Position numbers and translations under genes: made by a program. Shown piece after piece: positions 13,721 to 19,898 of a stretch of DNA of 19,898 bases; the first letter of the stretch is position 1; each line of letters opens with the position of its first letter. The stretch is from GWB1-39-12 sp964435575. GTDB lineage: Bacteria; Patescibacteriota; Microgenomatia; UBA8517. The notes beneath the pieces were generated by a model. That model saw only the letters and a list, made by a program, of their open reading frames with translations, ran no database searches and had not been told where the DNA came from. Where the stretch lies: the NCBI GenBank assembly GCA_964435575.1, contig CAYSZS010000020.1:1-19898 (forward strand), given 5' to 3'.

Positions 13721-14101
13721 TTAACTTCTTTTATAATACGGGCTTTCTTTTTCGTCGACCATCCTTACGTGTCTCTCGTTCTTATTATCAAAAGCGGGTG
13801 CGACAGTAAGAACCATTTCCATATTACCGAAGTAGTGGATTCTGGTCTTTGGTGGAATGACGACTAAGTCAGTTGCTTGTACCTCAACTTTTTTATCATT
13901 TAACACAAAAGTGCCTATACCTTTAACTATATAATAAATGTAATAACATTTAACGTCATAGAATTCTTCGAAATGTCCCTTTTTTACAGAAACATGAACA
14001 ACATTTGCCTCGGGAACATTCTCACCATAAACCACTAAATCAACACCGTATTTATTAAACTTATCTGCTTTACCCTTGAGGAATTTATACTGCCTCTTCA
14101 T
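13721..14101 (-). CDS. Cupin-fold protein
   Basis: A 126-residue protein. Beta-rich, with the two half-motifs of a small cupin: HFEEFYDVKCYYIYYIVKGIGTFVLN and, after it, VQATDLVVIPPKTRIHYFG. The usual first-motif histidines are not obvious apart from the H-F-E-E start, so metal binding is uncertain; the IPPKTRIHYFG part with its His is well kept. Small cupins of this type include sugar isomerases, epimerase-like and binding proteins; I cannot choose between them. The start ATG at 14101 lies 6 bases after an extended -10 box. It runs in the same direction as the AbiEii gene 52 bases upstream but has its own promoter. Confidence 0.78.
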   Translation of the reverse strand: MKRQYKFLKGKADKFNKYGVDLVVYGENVPEANVVHVSVKKGHFEEFYDVKCYYIYYIVKGIGTFVLNDKKVEVQATDLVVIPPKTRIHYFGNMEMVLTVAPAFDNKNERHVRMVDEKESPYYKRS

Positions 14102-14107
14102 ATTTGA

Positions 14108-14116
14108 AGTATATCA
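14108..14116 (-). promoter_or_regulatory. Extended -10 promoter TGATATACT of the cupin gene
   Basis: TGATATACT ends 6 bases before the cupin ATG, which predicts a leaderless mRNA. Confidence 0.65.
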
Positions 14117-14153
14117 GGTTCGCGGAAGTGTTGAGGTGAAGTTGCCAAAATAC

Positions 14154-14831
14154 TCACTTAGTCTTGAAAATTTCCTTTTTAAGACTCCTTGCCAACTTCA
14201 AGTAAAGATCCTCCATGTCCTCTCTCTTAAATGCGACCAGCATTTTGGGAAGTCTACTTTCTTTGATATCCTTAACTTTAATGAACTGATTGACTAGGTT
14301 TACTTTGTCAATATCCCAATCGAATTTTGCTTTTGCGTCTAAAATCAATTTATTAATCGAATAATCTTCTTTTTTTAAAATAAAATAGAGGTCAACATAA
14401 TCTCTTTCACGCGGCTTCATAAATAGAGTGTGCAACTTGTTTGTAGCGATATCGTAGATACTATCGACGTCCAGTTTTCCGAAATTAACTCCCTTACTGA
14501 TACGAGGGAAGGGATAGTAGTTAAAATCCACTTTGAGCTCTTCGCCATCGGTAAAGATTAAGGTGTAGCTTATAAGTCCTAAAAATTGACTCCTTTTTAT
14601 TTTGATTACTGACAATTTGACGGAGTTGGCTTTTAAAAATGCTTCTATTAATTTCTGGTCGACTTCCTGTTCCTCTGTAAAAAGATCTATATCATGCGAC
14701 AATCGGTGATGAAGATAAAACTCAGCCAAAGCAGTGCCGCCGGTCAAATAAAACCTTTTGGTTATTTGGGGTTCGCTTTGGATAAGCTCCAGAAAGTTAA
14801 GTTGTTTGGGAGTGAGTATAGTTTTTCCCAT
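14154..14831 (-). CDS. AbiEii/AbiGii-type nucleotidyltransferase (toxin-like)
   Basis: A 225-residue protein of the DNA-polymerase-beta-like nucleotidyltransferase superfamily. FYLTGGTALAEFYLHHRLSHDIDLF (27-51) gives the GGTAL loop and the metal ligands D47 and D49; VDFNYYPF gives the third acidic residue, D102. DIATNKLHTLFMKPRERDYVDLYFIL (128-152) is the family signature. AbiEii-type proteins act as type IV toxins that transfer nucleotides, in known cases to tRNA acceptor ends, which causes growth arrest or abortive infection. Here no AbiEi-like helix-turn-helix antitoxin is present; instead it overlaps a small charged protein by 70 bases. The start at 14831 keeps the conserved TPKQLNFLELI helix, with GGAG 8 bases upstream, inside the partner gene. 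Confidence 0.88.
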   Translation of the reverse strand: MGKTILTPKQLNFLELIQSEPQITKRFYLTGGTALAEFYLHHRLSHDIDLFTEEQEVDQKLIEAFLKANSVKLSVIKIKRSQFLGLISYTLIFTDGEELKVDFNYYPFPRISKGVNFGKLDVDSIYDIATNKLHTLFMKPRERDYVDLYFILKKEDYSINKLILDAKAKFDWDIDKVNLVNQFIKVKDIKESRLPKMLVAFKREDMEDLYLKLARSLKKEIFKTK

Positions 14832-15025
14832 ATTAAATACTCCAATGCCCTCTTTTTATAAGGGTCTAATTCGTCTTTAATGGAAGGCCAGGCTTTTTTG
14901 ACTTCCTCTCTGTCTAATTTTTCACCATCCAATCCATAGTTAATTAGCTGAGTTAACCTCCACAGACGGTATTCTTCGGGATTTTCTTTTTTAAACTTTT
15001 TTTCGTCGATCGACCAGTTAATCAT
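14762..15025 (-). CDS. Small charged partner of the AbiEii-type protein
   Basis: An 87-residue protein without a recognised domain. It is helical, charged and contains RLWRLTQLINYGLDGEKLDREEVKKAW and DPYKKRALEYLIW. It starts 6 bases after a perfect TGATATAAT and its last 70 bases overlap the AbiEii gene in another frame. The first position in the operon and the tight overlap are what one expects of an antitoxin or regulatory partner. I see no clear helix-turn-helix or zinc site, so antitoxin is inferred from position only. The overlapping tail (KLYSLPNNLTFWSLSKANPK) may be less constrained than the rest. Confidence 0.7.
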   Translation of the reverse strand: MINWSIDEKKFKKENPEEYRLWRLTQLINYGLDGEKLDREEVKKAWPSIKDELDPYKKRALEYLIWEKLYSLPNNLTFWSLSKANPK

Positions 15026-15031
15026 GATGTA

Positions 15032-15040
15032 ATTATATCA
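15032..15040 (-). promoter_or_regulatory. Extended -10 promoter TGATATAAT of the AbiEii pair
   Basis: TGATATAAT ends 6 bases before the ATG at 15025, predicting a leaderless transcript. It lies 20 bases past the stop of the ATP-grasp gene, so the toxin-like pair has its own promoter. Confidence 0.7.
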
Positions 15041-15060
15041 TTTTTTGATCCTGTTTGAAA

Positions 15061-16254
15061 TTAAGGAGTAACTCTTAAAATGAATATATCAGGTACAGGA
15101 GAATAAGTTGCCGAAGTACCTACCACTACGTTCTCGAACTCTTTTTTGGAAGTTTTGGTCTGCCTAGCCAATTTAGCCAATTCCTTTACAACGATTCTTA
15201 TGAATTTCTGAGCTTCTTTTTTGTTTTCTTTACTTGACAAATTCCAATCTAAACCCGGTCCTGTATTTCCTTCGAGAAGGTAAATGTTACCGTTATTACT
15301 GATTATAAAATCAAGCGCAAATAGCGATGATTTATTATTCCGTAGGAACAAACTTCGTTTATTTAACACCTCAGCGATTTTATTAGAAGCAAGAAGAACA
15401 TCCGTAGGCACTTGGCTTATTGGTATATATTTCAATGTTGCACCTTGGTGCTCATTGCAGCGGAAGTCACCAGCTTTAGCCATTCTTATATATGTTTGAA
15501 TAATTTTTCCCCTGAGATATATAATCCGAATGTCGGTTGAGACAGGAGAGTTTTTGTAGCTAAAACCTTTATCAAAACTAACAAATGACTGGATAACAAA
15601 GGACTTTTTATTATGTTTTTTTAACGATTTCACCATTTCTCGGATTTGACCGACTCTGAATTTATAGACATTTATCCCTCCTGCGCCAAATCTGTTTTTC
15701 ATTATAATTTCGTCGGAAAAATCCTCGCGGTGGGGATGGTTGCTTTTTATCTGTTCGAGAGTTTTACAAGCGCTATTAACACTTTTAAGAGTATTTTTTT
15801 TAATACTCACTGTGGGGATGGAAAATTGATGGAGTTTTTTATACGTTTTTTGTTTGTCGAAGAAAAGATCAAAAAGAAATGGCTGATTAAAAGGTTTAAT
15901 TTTCTTGGAAGAAAAAAGTAAACTACGATTATCCTTGATTTTCTCATTAACGGGAGAAAATTTGTCAAATATTACTTTCGAGTAACCAGTTTTTCTTACC
16001 TTGACCCAACTATTACCTTCATAAAGCCAGTAACTTTGGCATCTACCAGCACCGATTATATCGGCTGAAGTAGTAAAGGCTGCTTTTAAGCCGTTCTTTT
16101 GGCAGATTTCTAAAAAGTATCCGTAAACAACGTTGTAACTTTCACTATTCGAACCCTTAGCAAAAGGAAGCAGTACACCGTTTTTTAAAGTAGAGGCGCT
16201 GGTGGCAAGTTTTTCTGTGTATACAATTAGAATATCAAACAGTTCACTTTCCAT
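15061..16254 (-). CDS. RimK-like ATP-grasp ligase
   Basis: A 397-residue cytoplasmic protein. After about 130 residues of variable N-terminal domain comes an ATP-grasp fold: IIMKNRFGAGGINVY (183-197) with the ATP-binding K186, then DIRIIYLRGK (241-250), AGDFRCNEHQGA (261-272), and FALDFI (312-317) with LLEGNTGPGLDWN (326-338) for the Mg-binding D315, E328 and N330. The family joins an amino acid or other amine to a carboxylate, with acyl-phosphate intermediates; RimK adds Glu to ribosomal protein S6. The substrate here is not readable. The ATG at 16254 shares one base with the helicase stop (TGATG), so translation is probably coupled; an in-frame TTG one codon earlier is less likely. The coupling to an RNA helicase suggests a target linked to RNA or ribosomes, by inference only. 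Confidence 0.82.
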   Translation of the reverse strand: MESELFDILIVYTEKLATSASTLKNGVLLPFAKGSNSESYNVVYGYFLEICQKNGLKAAFTTSADIIGAGRCQSYWLYEGNSWVKVRKTGYSKVIFDKFSPVNEKIKDNRSLLFSSKKIKPFNQPFLFDLFFDKQKTYKKLHQFSIPTVSIKKNTLKSVNSACKTLEQIKSNHPHREDFSDEIIMKNRFGAGGINVYKFRVGQIREMVKSLKKHNKKSFVIQSFVSFDKGFSYKNSPVSTDIRIIYLRGKIIQTYIRMAKAGDFRCNEHQGATLKYIPISQVPTDVLLASNKIAEVLNKRSLFLRNNKSSLFALDFIISNNGNIYLLEGNTGPGLDWNLSSKENKKEAQKFIRIVVKELAKLARQTKTSKKEFENVVVGTSATYSPVPDIFILRVTP

Positions 16255-17444
16255 CAAACGAAAGTCAAAGCGTTTCCTTTTTTATTGGCTCTTCCTGTTC
16301 TACCGATACGGTGAATGTAGTCTTCATAGGTTTCGGGAAGATCGTAATTAATAACATGAGTGACATCTTTAATGTCAAGTCCGCGCGAGGCAATATCCGT
16401 TGCCAAAAGTACCTGTACCTTATTGTTTTTGAAAAGCTCCAGTGCTTTCTGTCTTTGGCCTTGGGATTTATTACCATGGATAGTTGCAACCCTTACCCTC
16501 CGCTTAATTAAATCGCCGGCAACTCTGTCTATTCCTCTTTTTGTTCTGCCGAATACGAGAACCTTTTCAAAGCCCCTATTAGTTAATAGTTCGTCGAGTA
16601 CATCTATTTTTTGCCTGCCATTTAATTTCACAATATCCTGATTTACGTTAGTAGGAGTTTGCCGGGCATTAAGAGAAATAACTTGTGGATCACGGGCAAA
16701 ATTGCTCATAATTTTTTGTACCCTTTCCGGTAATGTGGCGGAGAAAAAGAGGGAATGTCGCTCCCGAGAAAGTTTGGAAACAATATAGCTGACGTCTACG
16801 ATAAAGCCCATATCAAGCATTCGATCTACTTCATCCAGAACGATACTTCTGAACGAGTTAAAATTCAACTGTCTTCGACTTTCTAAATCTTTTAACCTTC
16901 CGGGAGTTCCCACAACAAAATTGGGATCTCTCCTTAATTTTTGAATTTGACCACCAATACCTACTCCACCGATACAAATAACCGGCTCTATACGAGTTCC
17001 TCTTGCCAGCTGTCTTAATTCTTGTTCGACTTGGATAGCCAATTCTCGTGTTGGGGTGATAACGAGAACCTTTTCGTGATCGTTTTTTATTACCTTGTCG
17101 ATGAGCGGGATTAAGAATGCTGCTGTTTTGCCGGTACCTGTATTTGCGATACCCACGACATCTTTTCCTTCGAGAATAGGCAGTATCACCACGTCTTGTA
17201 TGGGAGTGAGAACTTTATAGCCTTTGAGAGCGATGTTTTGTTTCAGAATAGAGTGAATTTGAAAATCCGAAAAAGAATGGGTTGGAGTAAATTCCTCAGG
17301 GGTCTCTCCTGAAGAATTGTTAATGAACATGGTGGGATTATAAAAAGAGGTTTTTCTTCTTCCACGGCCAAAATGTCCATTTCTATTATTTCCAAATGAA
17401 TCACCCCGCCTATTAAAAAGTCTGTGATTGTTGCGTCTGAACAT
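16254..17444 (-). CDS. DEAD-box ATP-dependent RNA helicase (RhlE/DeaD-like)
   Basis: About 396 residues. A basic Arg/Gly/Asn-rich N-terminal tail of about 45 residues precedes the helicase core: Q motif around FSDFQIHSILKQ and LTPIQ, motif I ANTGTGKT (100-107), Ia VITPTREL, motif II DEVD (204-207) in place of DEAD, motif III SAT, motif IV/V VATIHGNKSQGQR and LLATDIASRGLDI, and motif VI HRIGRTGR. It uses ATP to unwind or remodel RNA, often in ribosome assembly. The protein ends directly after the core (NALTFV), without the usual basic C-terminal tail; basic residues are at the N-terminus instead. The ATG at 17444 is preferred over TTG at 17468, because MFRRNN is the natural start of such tails. 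It is translationally coupled to the ATP-grasp gene. Its upstream promoter implies a long structured leader. Confidence 0.93.
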   Translation of the reverse strand: MFRRNNHRLFNRRGDSFGNNRNGHFGRGRRKTSFYNPTMFINNSSGETPEEFTPTHSFSDFQIHSILKQNIALKGYKVLTPIQDVVILPILEGKDVVGIANTGTGKTAAFLIPLIDKVIKNDHEKVLVITPTRELAIQVEQELRQLARGTRIEPVICIGGVGIGGQIQKLRRDPNFVVGTPGRLKDLESRRQLNFNSFRSIVLDEVDRMLDMGFIVDVSYIVSKLSRERHSLFFSATLPERVQKIMSNFARDPQVISLNARQTPTNVNQDIVKLNGRQKIDVLDELLTNRGFEKVLVFGRTKRGIDRVAGDLIKRRVRVATIHGNKSQGQRQKALELFKNNKVQVLLATDIASRGLDIKDVTHVINYDLPETYEDYIHRIGRTGRANKKGNALTFV

Positions 17445-17587
17445 TGAAATGTCTAAAAAAACGATCAAAGCAATAGAACTGCTTAAAGTTATTACGTATT
17501 ATTGAAGAAGATGAAAAGATACAAGAAGAAAAATAAAATAATTGGGGTACCTTTACCTATCTAAATTCAAAATATGTTAAAAAATTA

Positions 17588-17612
17588 AGCAGATCCATTG
17601 CCTCGATCTGCT
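17588..17612 (-). terminator. Terminator-like hairpin at the start of the DEAD-box leader
   Basis: On the minus strand AGCAGATC pairs exactly with GATCTGCT across 9 bases, followed at once by a T-rich run TTAATTTTTTAA. If it ends transcription, it can either finish the DUF4256 transcript that comes from 18413 or, since it starts only about 5 bases after the predicted start of the TGATATAAT promoter, attenuate the DEAD-box gene. The second reading implies a short RNA of about 50 bases. Confidence 0.6.
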
Positions 17613-17623
17613 CTATGGTTTGT

Positions 17624-17632
17624 ATTATATCA
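17624..17632 (-). promoter_or_regulatory. Extended -10 promoter TGATATAAT facing the DEAD-box gene
   Basis: The nonamer is identical to those of dnaG and of tRNA-Ser. The predicted start near 17617 gives a leader of about 170 bases before the helicase ATG at 17444, an exception among the mostly leaderless genes here. Confidence 0.6.
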
Positions 17633-17801
17633 CAAATCAACAAAAAATCCTAATAAATTATATCAGCTGTACTCTTACACATTCTAATAATAAGTTTTGC
17701 CCCCCTGATTGACATGTTCAGGAACAGGAAAAAAGTTTTCACTACCTAAATTCTAGTAAATTTAAAGCCCCACCTTCAGGGAGAGTAAGTGATACCCACC
17801 A

Positions 17802-18413
17802 TTAAACCCTTAGTGAGCCACGGAACGCCCTAACGGCATAGAAAGTGGGCGCAGTGTTGTGATATAGAAAGACATGACCGAAGCGGCGATCAGCAAAGAG
17901 GGCGCCGCCTAAGTTTCTAATACTGATCGGTGTTTTCACCCAGCTTGACGTCTTCGTATCGAAATTTCCAAGTTTCTGCAACTCTCGATATTCTTCTTCC
18001 GTTAAAAGTTCAATGCCCATGGCGGCTGCGATATCAATAGCGTTACCTGCTGGATGCACCCCTTGCTTTTCCCTCGCCTCCTGCCCAACTCGGTCGTAAC
18101 AAACATTGCGGCGTCCCTTAGGGCTTTCCTCTGAACAATCATAAAAAATGTATTCGCCCGTCTTTTTATCTAGATCAACAACATCCGGTTCACCGCCGGT
18201 TGCCTCCATTGCATTGAGTGAGGACAGTTTTTCAGTATTAGTTTCCAGCTTTGCTTGTACTTTAGCCCATTCAAGACCAATATGCCTGTTCATGTTTTTC
18301 TCAAAACGGGTTTTCAAGCTCTCTAGTAGTTCTTCACCTTGCTCTGGTGACAACTCCATTTTTATTTCAACTTTTGAAATATGGCCATTATTACCCGTTG
18401 ATGCTTTTGGCAT
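17802..18413 (-). CDS. DUF4256 family protein
   Basis: A 203-residue, probably cytoplasmic protein that follows the DUF4256 pattern from end to end: ELLESLKTRFEKNMNRHIGLEW, then LNAMEATGGEPDVV, YDCSEESPKGRRNVCYD, AMGIELLTEEEYRELQKLG, FDTKTSSWVKTP, IRNLGGALFADRRFGHVF and a C-terminal YHNTAPTFYAVRAFRGSL. The many conserved charged residues, Cys and His suggest an enzyme, but the function of the family is unknown to me. The domain is full length. The gene stands alone, with its own -10 box, between the helicase leader and a divergent ATPase gene. Families like this are spread unevenly among bacteria, so acquisition by transfer is possible. Confidence 0.88.
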   Translation of the reverse strand: MPKASTGNNGHISKVEIKMELSPEQGEELLESLKTRFEKNMNRHIGLEWAKVQAKLETNTEKLSSLNAMEATGGEPDVVDLDKKTGEYIFYDCSEESPKGRRNVCYDRVGQEAREKQGVHPAGNAIDIAAAMGIELLTEEEYRELQKLGNFDTKTSSWVKTPISIRNLGGALFADRRFGHVFLYHNTAPTFYAVRAFRGSLRV

Positions 18414-18420
18414 AGTTTTT

Positions 18421-18426
18421 ATATTA
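18421..18426 (-). promoter_or_regulatory. -10-like TAATAT of the DUF4256 gene
   Basis: TAATAT ends 7 bases before the ATG at 18413; no Shine-Dalgarno is visible between them. The position fits the leaderless pattern. Confidence 0.45.
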
Positions 18427-18637
18427 AGAAAACAAGTAGTTTATTTTTATTTTAACAAATGATAAAGATACTTCAAGCGCGTCGGCCAACTTTTCTATAC
18501 TCAACAAACATGAGTTTGCTACTGCAAACGATAGTTTTTGAATATATACTCATCGCAATTTGCGTGCGAATTGGAATACGAGGAGTAGTCTTGAATAGGT
18601 TAACTTCTGATAAAATAATGCTGTTGAGTCAGCGATA

Positions 18638-18680
18638 TTAGCGCTAATAGCGCTTGACAGTTAGCCAAGATAATGCTAAC
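18638..18680. promoter_or_regulatory. Operator-like array of TTAGC/GCTAA half-sites
   Basis: Four half-sites occur in 43 bases: the palindrome TTAGCGCTAA (18638-18647), and GTTAGC (18660-18665) with its inverse GCTAAC (18675-18680) across 9 bases. The second pair lies in the spacer and -10 box of the promoter at 18654-18682, and the first just upstream of the -35. AGCGCT also recurs at 18649-18654. This is the arrangement of a repressor site; the repressor is not in the window unless the ATPase itself or a linked protein binds. Confidence 0.5.
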
Positions 18681-18682
18681 AT
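18654..18682 (+). promoter_or_regulatory. Sigma-70 promoter of the DUF4143 ATPase gene
   Basis: TTGACA (18654-18659), exactly 17 bases, then TAACAT (18677-18682), ending 7 bases before the ATG at 18690. This is the best two-box promoter in the window and predicts a leaderless mRNA. Its TTG should not be taken as the start codon. Confidence 0.82.
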
Positions 18683-18689
18683 CACCACT

Positions 18690-19832
18690 ATGAATCTAAT
18701 TCCACGAGCACTTTCAACGGTGATCAGAGACAAACTAAGCTCATCAAACAAGGGTGTAGTTCTTTATGGAGCAAGACAGGTGGGGAAAACCACCTTATCC
18801 GTTCAAATAATCCAGAGTCTTAACTTAAAAACACTAACCATAAATGGTGATCAAAGCCGCTTTCAGGACGTTTTTTCCAGCCTCAGCTTAGAACGAATAA
18901 GATCGTTAGTTGCGGGTTATGAGTTGTTGTTTGTAGATGAAGCTCAAAGGATTCCTGAGATTGGCACCGCAATAAAAATTATTCTAGACAATCTGTCCTC
19001 TTTAAAAGTTTTGGTCACCGGATCATCTTCACTGGATCTTGCCAGTAAAGTAAGTGAACCTCTGACTGGTCGTGTCTGGAGTTATCATCTCTACCCAATT
19101 TCATTTTTGGAGCTATCCTATGACGCAAATCATGAAGAATTAAATTCAACTCTTGAAGAAAGACTAGTCTTTGGATCCTATCCGGAAATTTTCTCAATCG
19201 TCAGCGATGAACAAAAAAGGGAATATTTGCAAAACTTGAGCGACGCATATCTATATAAAGACCTCATTGAGTTTGGGGAAATAAAAAATTCTTCCAAAAT
19301 CCGCGATCTCTTAAAACTACTGGCCTTTCAAATCGGATCTCAAGTCTCTTTAACTGAACTTGGCAATTCTTTGGGAATGAGTAAGGATACTGTCGGTCGC
19401 TACATTGATTTGCTTGAAAAGTCATATGTGGTTTTCCGCCTTAAGGGTTTTAGTCGTAATTTGCGGAAAGAAGTTGTCAAGATGGATAAAATTTATTTTT
19501 ATGATTTAGGAATTCGAAATATTTTGATTGATAATCTTAGTGGTTTAAATAACAGGAATGACTTCGGCCAACTGTGGGAAAATTTTCTTATCGTCGAGCG
19601 GATGAAACTACTTGCTTATAAACAGCACCCAATTTCAACATATTTTTGGAGAACGTATACTGGTGCAGAGTTGGATTATGTTGAGGAAAAAGAGGGGAAG
19701 TTGTCAGGTTTTGAGTTTAAATTCGGTTACAAAGTTTCCAAAGCCCCAAGTAGTTGGACAAGTACATATTCCAACTCTGATTTTAAGTGTATAAATCGAG
19801 AAAATTATCTCCAATTTATTTTGGATACTTAA
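18690..19832 (+). CDS. AAA_14/DUF4143 family ATPase
   Basis: A 380-residue protein. N-terminal AAA ATPase with Walker A GARQVGKTT (27-35), Walker B LLFVDEAQ (D83, E84) and sensor VLVTGSSSLDL (108-117). A middle winged-helix part (SLTELGNSLGMSKDTVGRYIDLLEKSYVV) is followed by the C-terminal DUF4143 domain, in which LDYVEE and FEFKFG give a PD-(D/E)XK-like D...ExK pattern. These ATPases are numerous in archaea and CPR bacteria, often mobile between lineages; their role is unclear, with DNA-related or toxin-linked roles proposed. The ATG at 18690 is chosen because the longer ORF starting with TTG at 18654 would begin at the -35 box. Full length; the last 66 bases of the window after its stop contain nothing I can assign. 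Confidence 0.9.
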   Translation: MNLIPRALSTVIRDKLSSSNKGVVLYGARQVGKTTLSVQIIQSLNLKTLTINGDQSRFQDVFSSLSLERIRSLVAGYELLFVDEAQRIPEIGTAIKIILDNLSSLKVLVTGSSSLDLASKVSEPLTGRVWSYHLYPISFLELSYDANHEELNSTLEERLVFGSYPEIFSIVSDEQKREYLQNLSDAYLYKDLIEFGEIKNSSKIRDLLKLLAFQIGSQVSLTELGNSLGMSKDTVGRYIDLLEKSYVVFRLKGFSRNLRKEVVKMDKIYFYDLGIRNILIDNLSGLNNRNDFGQLWENFLIVERMKLLAYKQHPISTYFWRTYTGAELDYVEEKEGKLSGFEFKFGYKVSKAPSSWTSTYSNSDFKCINRENYLQFILDT

Positions 19833-19898
19833 CTTGTGTGAGTTTTATAGGTAGTATTGACCGAGACTTGCTTCGGATAACGTCAGTCTGGCTCCCCC

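Larger units (their letters stand above)
17445..17801. other. Gene-free stretch: leader of the DEAD-box gene and end of DUF4256 gene
   Basis: 357 bases without a credible ORF. It holds a promoter-like TGATATAAT (17624-17632, minus), a hairpin followed by a T-rich run (17588-17612), and a weaker hairpin (AAGCA at 17484-17480 with TGCTT at 17472-17468) followed by seven T on the minus strand close to the helicase start codon. Upstream of the promoter, bases 17640-17801 are AT-rich with only short chance palindromes. I see no mobile element. Confidence 0.6.

Noticed and set aside
4556..16256. Recoding of UGA to Gly as in Gracilibacteria
   Set aside because: UGA ends the methyltransferase, AbiEii and helicase genes at natural family ends, with coupled starts after it.
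17700..17730. Short palindromes such as TGTTC-AG-GAACA
   Set aside because: 5-bp arms are expected by chance in AT-rich intergenic DNA.
18514..18539. Hairpin GTTTGC-TACT-GCAAAC followed by a short T-run
   Set aside because: Looks like a weak terminator on the plus strand, but no plus-strand gene ends upstream of it.
18459..18641. 60-codon ORF on the plus strand before the ATPase
   Set aside because: No -10 box or ribosome site at a fitting distance, and no domain; a chance ORF in AT-rich DNA.
18654..18689. TTG start that extends the DUF4143 ATPase by 12 residues
   Set aside because: The TTG is the first half of a TTGACA -35 box with a 17-base spacer to TAACAT; the extension is not family-like.
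1..19898. CRISPR array, insertion sequence or prophage
   Set aside because: No spaced direct repeats, transposase, integrase or phage structural gene seen on either strand.

Overview
The window is a dense stretch of AT-rich bacterial chromosome with no sign of a phage, plasmid or insertion sequence. A compact DnaG, a short group-1 sigma factor placed directly after dnaG, many small membrane or unassigned proteins, standard use of UGA as stop and very short intergenic gaps suggest a Candidate Phyla Radiation (Patescibacteria) genome, perhaps Microgenomates. That lineage call is an inference from gene content and style; no 16S rRNA gene is present. UGA ends several genes, so the recoded Gracilibacteria/Absconditabacteria code does not apply.

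Layout: (1) 1-2908 holds a ComF-type phosphoribosyltransferase, a 186-residue membrane protein, two NUDIX-fold proteins in tandem (one with a broken catalytic box) and four tRNA genes: Ser(CGA), Arg(GCG), Ser(GCU) and Ser(GGA). (2) 2975-8879 is a five-gene cell-surface glycan operon: a small membrane protein, a two-part methyltransferase, a membrane-anchored alkaline-phosphatase/sulfatase-fold enzyme, a PIG-V-like mannosyltransferase and a large GT-C-like membrane protein. (3) 8922-13009 holds dnaG, rpoD and a LytR-CpsA-Psr ligase. (4) 13023-18413, all on the minus strand, holds a 40-residue membrane protein missed by length cutoffs, a VOC-fold protein with a possible leader peptide, a cupin, an AbiEii-type nucleotidyltransferase overlapped by a small partner, a RimK-like ATP-grasp ligase coupled to a DEAD-box RNA helicase, and a DUF4256 protein. 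(5) 18690-19832 is an AAA_14/DUF4143 ATPase behind a strong promoter with repeated operator-like half-sites.

The clearest cross-cutting signal is how transcription and translation start. Before many genes a -10 box, often with the extended form TGATATAAT, ends only 6-11 bases before the start codon, so the mRNAs should be leaderless or nearly so. Genes inside operons instead overlap their neighbours or, for the AbiEii gene, carry a GGAG. This rule corrects several starts: TTG at 18654 is a -35 box, and GTG at 1569 lies in a -10 box. It also makes exceptions stand out: the DEAD-box helicase appears to have a leader of about 170 nt with a terminator-like hairpin at its beginning, and the VOC gene is preceded by a 10-codon ORF inside two mutually exclusive hairpins.

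Other points for follow-up are an in-frame, synonymously diverged second copy of the rpoD tail just after its stop codon, and tandem perfect hairpins both there and after tRNA-Ser(CGA). I did not find a CRISPR array, a complete defence island or an integrated element. The unusual candidates are the leader structures, the rpoD tail copy, the operator array and the AbiEii partner.
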